DNA from: Solirubrobacter pauli
GTDB lineage: Bacteria > Actinomycetota > Thermoleophilia > Solirubrobacterales > Solirubrobacteraceae
NCBI RefSeq assembly: GCF_003633755.1
Contig: NZ_RBIL01000002.1
Location: 1,302,001-1,366,000 of the forward strand
Length of the DNA: 64,000 bases
Direction: 5' to 3'
Shown: in pieces, positions 49,062 through 56,887 of the stretch
Layout: every line of letters starts with the position of its first letter
How positions within the stretch are numbered: the stretch's first letter is position 1
Program-made: the position numbers and the translations under genes
The notes under the pieces: generated by a model
What the model saw: the letters and a program-made list of their open reading frames with translations, nothing else
What the model was told of the DNA's origin: nothing
Database searches by the model: none

Positions 49062-50722
49062 GGACTCGTCGTGGAGAGCGTCATGACGAGCGCCTTGGCG
49101 TAGGTGCCGGTGCGCAGCGGCTCCGTCGCGCCGACGGCCTGCGTGAAGGTGAGCTCGACAGGATCTGCCGTCACGGGTCCAGCGTAGGTCGCGAGCGTCG
49201 TCGGCGCGGCGCCGACGGGCGCGGACGGACCGTTCTCGGCCGCGACGCGCAGCGGCGCTGCGAGGGCGAAGGCGCCGTTGACGAGGCGCCCGGGGGCGAC
49301 GGGGCTCGGGTCGTGGACCGTGAGCCGCGCGTCGGCCGCGGTGCTCGTCGCGGTGGCGGTGAGCGGCGCGCGGTACTCGTTCGCGACGCCGGGGATCAGC
49401 GCGCCGAGGCTCGGCGCCGGGCCGAGCGTCAGCGCCAGCGTGGCCGGGACGGTCCCGCCGACGGTCGTGGCGGGCGCGTCGATCGGCAGCGACGGATCGT
49501 CGAGCCAGGTGACCGCGTCGGCGAGGGCCTGCATGCCGGCGTCGTTGGGGTGCAGGTGGTCCCCGCTGTCGTAGGCCGGCAGCATCCGCAGCGGGTCGGC
49601 GGGGTCCGCGAGCGCCCGCTCGAAGTCGACGATGCCGTCCCAGTACGGGGCATTGCGGATGAACGCGTTGACCGCCATCCGCTTGGCGTCCTTCTCGAGG
49701 CTGTAGTAGCCCGGCAGCGTGGCGACGGCGAACGGCGTCAGCGTCGCCATCAGCACCTGCTTGTCGGCGCGGTGGAGCCGGTCGGCGATCTGGCGCAGCC
49801 CGTCGGTGATGTCGGCGACGTCGACCGTCTCGTTCGGGTAGTTGCCGATGTCGTTGATCCCGAGCGCGACGATCACCGCGGTGACGCCGTCGTGGGAGAG
49901 GACGTCGCGGTCCAGGCGGGAGAGCCCGCTCGGGTTGCCGCCGCAGCAGTTGAAGTCCTTGGTGACGGCGTTGCCGCTGATGCCCTCGTTGACCACGCCG
50001 CGCACGCCGACGCGGTTGCCGACGGCGTTCAGCCGCGCGGCGAGCAGGTCGGGCCAGCGCCGGTTGGTGTTCGCGGTCGAGTTCGCGCCCTCGGTGATCG
50101 AGTCGCCCAGCGCGACCACCGCGCCGACCTGGTCGCTCGTCTCGACGCTCACCGCGTCCAGGAACCACCACGAGTTGGTGATCGACGTGAAGCCGGTGGC
50201 GTCAGCCTGCGCCGAGCGGTCACCGCCGTTGGCCGGCGTCATGTAGGACCGCTGGCGCGCGCCGCTGTGGTAGCTCGCGTTCGGGGTCGTGCCCGGGACG
50301 TAGATCGACACGGCGAGGTTCTCACCGTCGGCGACCGCGAGCGGGATCGGGTCGCTCACGACGTCGCTGCCCGCCGCGACGCGGACGCCCGGCCGCCCGC
50401 CGAACGTCACCCGCGTCTGCGTCTCCGGCACCACGCCGGCGGTCGTGCCGACCTGGCGCCCGACGTAGACGCTGCCGACGCGCAGCGCGTTGTCCCCCGT
50501 CGGCGCGTAGCCGCCGAACGCGTTGGAGATCCGCAGCCGGACGCGCTCGCCGCCGACGCTGATGTGCACGACCTGGCGGATCGTCAGCTCGGTCAGCGTG
50601 CGGCGCGAATCCGGTTGCGTGCTCGCGCCCCACGTGGTGACCCAGTGCGTGCCGGCCGAAGCCGGGGCAGGCATGACCGCCGCGGCGGCCAGCGCGGCCG
50701 CCGCGTACTTCAGGAACCTCAT
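49058..50722 (-). CDS. Secreted SGNH/GDSL hydrolase with sorting-like C-terminal domain
   Basis: 554 residues. Signal peptide (about 1-23, ending ASA), a beta-rich N-terminal domain and an SGNH catalytic domain: block I GDSITEG (about 203-209), block III GINDIG and block V DHLHPND. This indicates a serine esterase, often acting on acylated polysaccharides. After residue about 415 comes the STTxP domain (MTLSTTSP at the stop). It is the second gene of the operon, 13 nt after the deacetylase gene, whose TAG is part of the purine-rich ribosome binding region. Deacetylation of glycans by both enzymes is a reasonable inference. Confidence 0.9.
   Translation of the reverse strand: MRFLKYAAAALAAAAVMPAPASAGTHWVTTWGASTQPDSRRTLTELTIRQVVHISVGGERVRLRISNAFGGYAPTGDNALRVGSVYVGRQVGTTAGVVPETQTRVTFGGRPGVRVAAGSDVVSDPIPLAVADGENLAVSIYVPGTTPNASYHSGARQRSYMTPANGGDRSAQADATGFTSITNSWWFLDAVSVETSDQVGAVVALGDSITEGANSTANTNRRWPDLLAARLNAVGNRVGVRGVVNEGISGNAVTKDFNCCGGNPSGLSRLDRDVLSHDGVTAVIVALGINDIGNYPNETVDVADITDGLRQIADRLHRADKQVLMATLTPFAVATLPGYYSLEKDAKRMAVNAFIRNAPYWDGIVDFERALADPADPLRMLPAYDSGDHLHPNDAGMQALADAVTWLDDPSLPIDAPATTVGGTVPATLALTLGPAPSLGALIPGVANEYRAPLTATATSTAADARLTVHDPSPVAPGRLVNGAFALAAPLRVAAENGPSAPVGAAPTTLATYAGPVTADPVELTFTQAVGATEPLRTGTYAKALVMTLSTTSP
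49061..49462 (-). other. Shared C-terminal domain ('STTxP' domain), copy in the SGNH hydrolase
   Basis: About the last 134 residues: opens VGGTVPATLALTLGPAP, contains IPGVANEYRAPLTA and DPSPVAPGRLVNGAF, and ends RTGTYAKALVMTLSTTSP. It is longer in the middle than the protease copies. Confidence 0.78.
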
Positions 50723-50735
50723 CGTCGCTTACCCC

Positions 50736-52874
50736 CTACGGCGTGGTGGTGGACAAGGTGAACACGAGCGTGCGCGTGTAGCTGCCGGTCCGGAGCGGCT
50801 CGTCGGCGCCGATCGCCTGCGTGAACGTGATCGTGGCCTTGCCGTTGGCGACCGGCCCGCTCCACGCGGCGGGCGCGATCGCCACCTGCAGCGGCTGCGC
50901 GAGCGTGAACGGCCCGTTGGCCAGGTGACCGGGCTCGCCGACGGCGAGCGTCGCCTCACCCGCGGTGCTCGTGGCCGTCGCGTCCGTGGTCGCGGTGTAC
51001 GTGCGCGCGACGCCCGGGGTGAACGGCTCGAACGCCGCCGGCGCGCCGAGCGTCAGGGCCAGCGTCGCCGGCACGGTGCCGCCGACGTCGCCCGGGACCG
51101 GCGCGGCGGTGCTGATCCGGTCGCTCGTCGTGTCGATCCAGACGTTGCCGCTGCGGCCGGTCACGCGCGGCGCGGTGGTGATCACGGCGGGCGCGCCCGT
51201 CGCGACGGCCACCGCGATCGTGATCGGCGGGAACGCCGCGCCCGCGGCGAGCACGTCGCCGCGCGTGCAGGTGATCGTGGTCGTGCCCGCGCACGACCAG
51301 CCGGTGCCGGAGGCGCTCGTCGCCGTCAGGCCGGCCGGGAGCGGGTGGGTCACGGTCGTGGTGCTCCCGTCGGTGGCGGTGCTCGTCGGGTTCGCGACCG
51401 TGAGCGTGAGCGTCCCGGTCCCGCCGCGCACGAACACCGCCGGGCTGTGCGTCGCCTCGACCTGCAGGGGCTGCGGGACGAGCTCCCACGCGCCCGGCGG
51501 TGTGCCCGGGTACGCGAGCGGGACGTACGGCACCGGTGCGGTCAGCGCCGGGATCGGGTCGCTGCGTCCGGCGAGCCGGGCCGCCGTGACCTGGCCCGCG
51601 CGGTCGACGACGCCGAAGCAGTAGCCGCGCGCGCGAGCGCCGTCGACGATCAGCGGGATCGCGTCGACGGTCGCCTGGCCCGCGGGCGAGTCGACGGGAC
51701 CGTCGTGGAGCAGGATCGCCGCGCCTGGACGCAGGCCGTTGAGCGCCGCGGTGGCGATCTGCTGCGGCGTCCGCGCCGGGTCCCAGTCGGTCGTGGCGAC
51801 CGGCCCAGGCGCGACGGTGAAGCCGAGCGCCGCGATCGCGGCCGTGGTGGCGGCGGTCGAGCTGAGGAACGGCGGCCGGATGACGTTCGCGCTGTACGGA
51901 GCGCCGAGCGCGGCGAAGCGGGCGGCGGTCTCCGCGACCTCGAAGGCCAGCAGGGACGCCGGGATGCTGTTGAGGTTCGGGTGGTCGTGGCTGTGGCCGA
52001 GCACGGTGTGGCCCTCGGCGAGCGCGAAGCGCACCAGGTGCGGATTGGCCTCCAGCCGCATGCCGAGATCGAACAGCGTCGCCGGCACGCCCTTGGCTCG
52101 CAGCGCCGCCAGCGTCGCCGGGCGGTAGTAGGAGGGGCCGTCGTCGAACGTCAGCGCGATCCGGCTGGTGCACGAGTTGTCCGGGCCGGCGGTCGGCGCG
52201 CGCGTGGCGGCGATCACCGCGTCCGCGTCGGCACCGGGGAAGCCGGCGGCGACCGCCCGCACGTGGGCGGCGAACGCCGCGTCGTCGGCGAACGGCTCGC
52301 CCGCCCAGACCAGGTCGAGCAGCGTGCAGCCGTCCGCGCGCTCGGGGTTGAGCGCGGCGGCCGCCCAGCCGTTCGGGCACGCGTCGGCGACCACGCCGAG
52401 GTCGTCGCTCGCGGTCCCGTCGGTCGCGTCGCCGCCGCCGGACACCGTCGCCGTGTTGCGCAGCGTCGCCGCGGCGTTGCTCGCCACCGCGACCGTGAGC
52501 GTGATCGGGGGATAGGCCGCCCCTGGCGCGAGCACGTCGCTGCGCGTGCAGCGGCTCGTCGCCGTGCCCGCGCACGTCCAGCCCGGGCCCGACGCGGCGA
52601 CGGGGCCGGCGCCCACGCCCGGGTTGTTCACGAGCGCGCTCAGCCCGGCGGGCAGCGCGTCCGTGACCGTGACCGTGCTGCCGTCGGTGGGATCGGGCCC
52701 GGTGTTCGTGACGCGCAGCGTCAGCGCCGCCGCGTGGAGCGTCGTGTTCGGCGCCTGCGCGCGCAGCAGCGGCTCACGCGCATGCGACGCGCTCAGAGTG
52801 AGCTCAGGCGCGGCGTGCGCGGGCGCAGCGGACAGCAACGCCAGCGCGGCGCCGAGCGCCACGGACAACCTCAT
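50736..52874 (-). CDS. Secreted polysaccharide deacetylase (NodB) with DUF11-like and sorting-like domains
   Basis: 712 residues. Signal peptide (about 1-22), a DUF11-like beta domain (about 25-165), a NodB deacetylase domain with the metal Asp pair in LTFDDGPSYY (about 240-250) and the metal histidines in GHSHDHPN, then a second DUF11-like domain (about 465-590) and the STTxP domain ending VFTLSTTTP. It should remove acetyl groups from an extracellular glycan. First gene of the operon with SGNH and MBL hydrolases. A GGGAGGAG ribosome binding site lies before the ATG, and a strong promoter with an operator array lies upstream. Confidence 0.9.
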   Translation of the reverse strand: MRLSVALGAALALLSAAPAHAAPELTLSASHAREPLLRAQAPNTTLHAAALTLRVTNTGPDPTDGSTVTVTDALPAGLSALVNNPGVGAGPVAASGPGWTCAGTATSRCTRSDVLAPGAAYPPITLTVAVASNAAATLRNTATVSGGGDATDGTASDDLGVVADACPNGWAAAALNPERADGCTLLDLVWAGEPFADDAAFAAHVRAVAAGFPGADADAVIAATRAPTAGPDNSCTSRIALTFDDGPSYYRPATLAALRAKGVPATLFDLGMRLEANPHLVRFALAEGHTVLGHSHDHPNLNSIPASLLAFEVAETAARFAALGAPYSANVIRPPFLSSTAATTAAIAALGFTVAPGPVATTDWDPARTPQQIATAALNGLRPGAAILLHDGPVDSPAGQATVDAIPLIVDGARARGYCFGVVDRAGQVTAARLAGRSDPIPALTAPVPYVPLAYPGTPPGAWELVPQPLQVEATHSPAVFVRGGTGTLTLTVANPTSTATDGSTTTVTHPLPAGLTATSASGTGWSCAGTTTITCTRGDVLAAGAAFPPITIAVAVATGAPAVITTAPRVTGRSGNVWIDTTSDRISTAAPVPGDVGGTVPATLALTLGAPAAFEPFTPGVARTYTATTDATATSTAGEATLAVGEPGHLANGPFTLAQPLQVAIAPAAWSGPVANGKATITFTQAIGADEPLRTGSYTRTLVFTLSTTTP
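50739..51086 (-). other. Shared C-terminal domain ('STTxP' domain), copy in the polysaccharide deacetylase
   Basis: The last 116 residues: VGGTVPATLALTLGAPA, FTPGVARTYTATT, STAGEATLAVGEPGHLANGPF and the end RTGSYTRTLVFTLSTTTP. Same length as the two protease copies. Confidence 0.8.
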
Positions 52875-52903
52875 GGGCCTCTCCTCCCGGTGAAAGCGAG
52901 GCG

Positions 52904-52982
52904 AGGCTAAGCGGGGAGTTCGTCGCTGTCAACGACGAATTCCCCACCGCGCGACGAACGGTCGCTCAGGCGCGACGAACGG
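52904..52982 (-). promoter_or_regulatory. Promoter and CGACGAA operator array of the deacetylase operon
   Basis: Minus strand: TTGACA (52932-52927), 17-nt spacer, TAGCCT (52909-52904). The -35 box is the centre of a 13-bp inverted repeat with one mismatch, GGGGAGTTCGTCG (52913-52925) / CGACGAATTCCCC (52933-52945). Upstream, GCGCGACGAACGG occurs twice with a 21-bp period (52949-52961, 52970-52982). All share the CGACGAA half-site. The array fills the gap to the zwf stop codon. Confidence 0.7.
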
Positions 52983-54401
52983 CTACGTCGAGGGGAGCCA
53001 CCAGCGCCGGGGCGCGATCAGCTCGTGCATCTTCTGCGGGCCGTAGCTGCCCTGCGCGTAGCGGTGCAGCGGCGGCGGGTCCTTGAGCAGGTCCGCGGAC
53101 GCCGCCCACAGGCGCTCGATGCCGTCCGAGTCGGTGAACAGCGTGCGGTCGCCGAGCATGGCGTCGTAGAGCAGCCGCTCGTACGCCTCGAGGCCCTCGG
53201 TGTTGAACGAGCCCTCGTAGGAGAACTTCATCTGCGCCTGGCCGAGCCGCATGCGCGGGCCGGGCACCTTGGCCAGGAACGAGGTGGTGATGCCGCCCGG
53301 GTCGCCGAAGTCGAACGAGATGTGGTCGGGGCCGTAGTCCTCGACGAACGCCTTCGCGTCCCGGAACATCTTGCGCGGGGGCTCGCGGAAGGCGATCGTG
53401 ATCAGCCGCTTGGACTCGCCCAGGCTCTTGCCGGTGCGCAGGAAGAACGGCACGCCCGCCCAGCGCCAGTTGTCGATCTCCGTCCGCATCGCGATGAACG
53501 TCTCGGTCTGCGAGTCGGGGTCCACGCCGTCCTCGTCGCGGTAGCCCGCGTACTGGCCGCGGATCACGCACTTGGGGTCGATCGGCCGCATCGAGCGGAA
53601 CACCTTGCCGCTCTCCTCGATGATCGAGCGGCCGTCCAGCGCGGTCGGCGGCTCCATGGCGACGAAGCCGAGCACGTGGAACAGGTGCGTGACGACCATG
53701 TCGCGGTACGCGCCGGTGCCTTCGTAGAAGGCCGCGCGGTCCTCGACCGACAGCGTCTCCGGCACGTCGATCTGCACGTGGTCGATGTGGTCGCGGTTCC
53801 AGATCGGCTCGAACATGCCGTTCGCGAACCGCAGCGCCAGCAGGTTCTGCACCGCCTCGCGGCCCAGGAAGTGGTCGATCCGGAAGACGCGTTCCTCCGG
53901 GAACACGGAGTGCACGAGCGCGTTGAGCTCGACCGCGCTGTCGAGGTCCACGCCGAACGGCTTCTCGAGGACCACACGCGCGCGCGCGTCCAGCCCGGCG
54001 TCGCCGAGCGACTTGACCGTCGCCCCGAACGCCCCGGGAGGCACCGACAGGTAGAACAGGCGGCGCGGCTCGTCGAGCTCCTTGTCGGCCTCGGCGAGCG
54101 CCTGGACCAGCGGGCCCGGGTCGTCGGCGTTGAACGCGCTGAAGCCGAGCCGCGAGGAGAAGCGGTCCCACACCTCGCCCTTCGCGGCGGCGCCGATCGC
54201 GGTCTTCGCGATGTCGCGGAAGTCAGCCTCGGAACCACCCTTGCGGGAGGTGCCGATGATCTTGTAGTTCGCCGGCATCAACCCGGCGCGGTCGAGGTGG
54301 AAGAGGCCCGGCAGCAGCTTGCGACGCGAGAGGTCGCCCAGCGCGCCGAACAGCACGATCACGTGGTCGTCAGGGGTAGTTGCGCCGTCAGCTCGGGTCA
54401 T
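52983..54401 (-). CDS. zwf: Glucose-6-phosphate 1-dehydrogenase
   Basis: 472 residues. NADP-binding motif FGALGDLSRRKLLP near the N-terminus, the catalytic RIDHFLGRE at about 171-179 and EKPFG before it. It oxidises glucose 6-phosphate to 6-phosphogluconolactone, the entry to the pentose phosphate pathway. The start at 54401 (MTRADGATTPDDHVIVLFG) is preceded by CATACT at 54417-54412; a longer frame starting at 54443 is less likely. No other pentose phosphate genes are adjacent. Confidence 0.94.
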   Translation of the reverse strand: MTRADGATTPDDHVIVLFGALGDLSRRKLLPGLFHLDRAGLMPANYKIIGTSRKGGSEADFRDIAKTAIGAAAKGEVWDRFSSRLGFSAFNADDPGPLVQALAEADKELDEPRRLFYLSVPPGAFGATVKSLGDAGLDARARVVLEKPFGVDLDSAVELNALVHSVFPEERVFRIDHFLGREAVQNLLALRFANGMFEPIWNRDHIDHVQIDVPETLSVEDRAAFYEGTGAYRDMVVTHLFHVLGFVAMEPPTALDGRSIIEESGKVFRSMRPIDPKCVIRGQYAGYRDEDGVDPDSQTETFIAMRTEIDNWRWAGVPFFLRTGKSLGESKRLITIAFREPPRKMFRDAKAFVEDYGPDHISFDFGDPGGITTSFLAKVPGPRMRLGQAQMKFSYEGSFNTEGLEAYERLLYDAMLGDRTLFTDSDGIERLWAASADLLKDPPPLHRYAQGSYGPQKMHELIAPRRWWLPST

Positions 54402-54454
54402 CTGCCGCACGAGTATGCCAGCGGGGTGTGGAGAGACCTCCACGTGCTAAGGCC

Positions 54455-54484
54455 TTCATTAAGACCTCATCAAACCCGTAGGGT
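54455..54484 (+). promoter_or_regulatory. Possible promoter of the LVIVD protein gene
   Basis: TTCATT (54455-54460), 18-nt spacer, TAGGGT (54479-54484), followed by about 40 nt to the ATG. The -35 box is weak. The region between zwf and this gene is divergent and noticeably richer in A and T than its surroundings. Confidence 0.4.
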
Positions 54485-54526
54485 TCGCGGATGGTCCATG
54501 AGGGGGCCATGAACGAGAGGGGTTCA

Positions 54527-56845
54527 ATGCGTTTTGCGAAGGGTCTCGCCGGTTTGGCGAGCGTAGGCGCGATGCTGGCGGTGGGGGCTCTCGCTCCGTC
54601 CGCCGCGCTCGCACATCCGTGCATCACGGAGACCGAGGCGGCGATGGGGAAGTCGCTGACGCTCCACACCGGCGGCAACTGGGCCGGCAACATGCCGTCC
54701 TTCAACGACCTCGAGCATGAGTGCGCCGAGGACACGAACTCGTACCTGTACGACGCGTCGAAGGTCAAGTCGGCCGCCGCGGGCGAGCCCGTCGGCCCGG
54801 TCATCTCGGCCGCCGGCTACGTCATCAAGAACCTGACGGCGGTCGGCTACAGCCGCCGCGACGTGCCGCTCACCGGCGCGGGCTCGGGCGTCTACAACTC
54901 CGACCTGGCCTTCAAGGACAACCTGGTCATCGCTGGTACGTACGAGGGCTTCCGCATCCTCGACTTCACCGACAAGGCGAACCCGACCGAGGTCGTCAAC
55001 TACAAGGGCTGCGACGTCGGCCAGGGCGACGTGGTCGTCTACGGCAACCTCCTGATCCGCTCCTGGGACCAGGCCGCGGGCCCGTCGAGCATGTGCGCCG
55101 GCCAGCTCGTCGGCAACGGCTTCGAGGGCATCCACGTCTTCGACATCTCCAACCCGGCGGAGCCGAAGTTCATCCGCCAGCTGCGCTTCGCCGCTGACAA
55201 CCCCGGCCTCGTCGGCTGTGGCTCGCACACCGCGACCGCCGTGCCGGACCCGGCCCGCGACGCGCTGTACATCTACAACGGCGGCTCGTCGAGCGCCTGC
55301 AACGGCATCGACATCTTCAAGATCAAGATCTCCGACCCGACGAAGATCGACATCATCGGCCGCGCCACCAACAAGGGCATCGACGCCCGCACCGGCGTCG
55401 AGCGCGTGGGCAACAACTCCTGCCACGACAACAACGTGCTGCTGAACGTCGGTGGGACGAGCACGGGCTACGCCATGTGCGCGGGCGGCAACGGCCTCAC
55501 GATGTACAAGTTCGACCTCGCCAAGCCGGTCACCGAGGAGGGCTCCGTCGAGAAGCCGACGCAGCTCTGGACGCAGCAGATGCCGGGCGTCGGCACGGGC
55601 CACTCCGGCTCGTTCACCTACGACGGCAAGTACCTCATGTTCGGCCACGAGCCGGGCGGCGGCAGCGCGGCGCGTTGCCAGGCCTCGAGCACCATCGTCG
55701 AGCGCACGCTGTACCTGCTCGACCCGCTGACGGGCGAGACGAAGGGCGAGATGCTCCACCCGCGCCCGCAGGGCTCGCGCGAGAACTGCACCTGGCACAA
55801 CTTCAACGTCGTGCCGACCAAGGCCGGCTACTACGCGACGTCGGGCTCCTACCAGTCCGGGATCTCGATCATCGACTTCTCGACGCCGGCGGCGCCGAAG
55901 GAGATCGCCTACGCGGATCCGGCTCCGCTCGTGACCGAGCCGGAGACCACCGGCATCGTGCTCGGCGGCGACTGGTCGACTTACTGGCACAACGGCACCA
56001 TCTACCAGTCGGACATCAAGCGCGGCGTCCTCTCCTGGCGGCTGAACCTGGCCGGCGACGCGTCCGCGGCGCAGGCCGATGCGCACCTGAAGAAGATCAA
56101 CACGCTCGTCGAGTCGAACCCGCAGACGCAGATCGGCTCCTACGCGGCTGACTCGACGGTGCCGGCGATCACGTTCAAGACGCCGAGCGAGGGCCAGACC
56201 TACAAGGTCGGCGCCGCCGCCACGATCGACTACGAGTGCACGGACGCGTCCGGCATCGAGTCCTGCGTCGGCAGCGTCGCGAGCGGCACCCCGCTCGATA
56301 CGTCCAAGCTGGCGACCAAGACGATCTCCGTCACGGCCACCGACGGCGCGGGCAACATCGCCACCAAGACGGTGACCTACAAGGTCAACGCGGTCGACTT
56401 CCCGGTCGCGGTCGGCAGCGAGGAGCTTCCCTCGGTGCTCGGCCTCTCCCTGCCGGGCAAGCTGACCTTCGGCGCGTTCGTGCCGGGCATCGCCAAGTCC
56501 TACGAGGCGAACCTCACGGCGTCGGTCACGACGAACACGCCTGACACGACGCTGAGCGTGTTCGACCCGTCGACCACGAACACCGGTCGCCTGGTCAACG
56601 GCACGCGCTCGCTTGCCACGCCGCTCACGATCAAGTTCGCGAGCGGCACCGGCGCGACCGGCCTGGCCGGTGGCCCGGTCGGCGGCTCGGCCACGCCGAC
56701 GCCGCTGCTGACGTACGCCTCGCCGTCGAACACGGCCCGCAACGCCACGCTCTTCTTCCAGCAGAAGGTCGCGGCCAACGAGACGCTGCAGAACGGCTCC
56801 TACGGCAAGACGCTCGTCTTCACGATGAGCACCACCACGCCGTAG
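54527..56845 (+). CDS. Secreted LVIVD-repeat protein with sorting-like C-terminal domain
   Basis: 772 residues. The start at 54527 gives a clean signal peptide (ending ALA, about residue 30) behind GAGAGGGG; in-frame ATGs at 54491 and 54509 are alternatives. The mature N-terminal 500 residues form a beta-propeller with LVIVD-type blades (GFRILDFTDKANPTEVV; GIHVFDISNPAEPKFI; GISIIDFSTPAAPKEI). An Ig-like domain (about 540-625) is followed by a divergent version of the shared C-terminal domain ending VFTMSTTTP. Extracellular; ligand unknown. A hairpin after the stop is shared with the convergent EAL gene. Confidence 0.87.
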   Translation: MRFAKGLAGLASVGAMLAVGALAPSAALAHPCITETEAAMGKSLTLHTGGNWAGNMPSFNDLEHECAEDTNSYLYDASKVKSAAAGEPVGPVISAAGYVIKNLTAVGYSRRDVPLTGAGSGVYNSDLAFKDNLVIAGTYEGFRILDFTDKANPTEVVNYKGCDVGQGDVVVYGNLLIRSWDQAAGPSSMCAGQLVGNGFEGIHVFDISNPAEPKFIRQLRFAADNPGLVGCGSHTATAVPDPARDALYIYNGGSSSACNGIDIFKIKISDPTKIDIIGRATNKGIDARTGVERVGNNSCHDNNVLLNVGGTSTGYAMCAGGNGLTMYKFDLAKPVTEEGSVEKPTQLWTQQMPGVGTGHSGSFTYDGKYLMFGHEPGGGSAARCQASSTIVERTLYLLDPLTGETKGEMLHPRPQGSRENCTWHNFNVVPTKAGYYATSGSYQSGISIIDFSTPAAPKEIAYADPAPLVTEPETTGIVLGGDWSTYWHNGTIYQSDIKRGVLSWRLNLAGDASAAQADAHLKKINTLVESNPQTQIGSYAADSTVPAITFKTPSEGQTYKVGAAATIDYECTDASGIESCVGSVASGTPLDTSKLATKTISVTATDGAGNIATKTVTYKVNAVDFPVAVGSEELPSVLGLSLPGKLTFGAFVPGIAKSYEANLTASVTTNTPDTTLSVFDPSTTNTGRLVNGTRSLATPLTIKFASGTGATGLAGGPVGGSATPTPLLTYASPSNTARNATLFFQQKVAANETLQNGSYGKTLVFTMSTTTP
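56414..56842 (+). other. Shared C-terminal domain ('STTxP' domain), divergent copy in the LVIVD protein
   Basis: About 143 residues: begins GSEELPSVLGLSLPG in place of VGGTVPATL, keeps FVPGIAKSYEANLTAS and FDPSTTNTGRLVNGTRSL, and ends QNGSYGKTLVFTMSTTTP. The most divergent of the five copies, but the end is unmistakable. Confidence 0.75.
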
Positions 56846-56860
56846 ACCACGTGTGATGAT

Positions 56861-56886
56861 GCGCGCCGCCTCACGGGGCGGCGCGC
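56861..56886. terminator. Bidirectional hairpin between convergent genes
   Basis: Perfect 10-bp stem GCGCGCCGCC / GGCGGCGCGC with a 6-nt loop, extended by imperfect GTGTGA / TCACAC pairing outside. It lies between the LVIVD stop and the EAL stop and could terminate both. Confidence 0.62.
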
Positions 56887-56887
56887 G

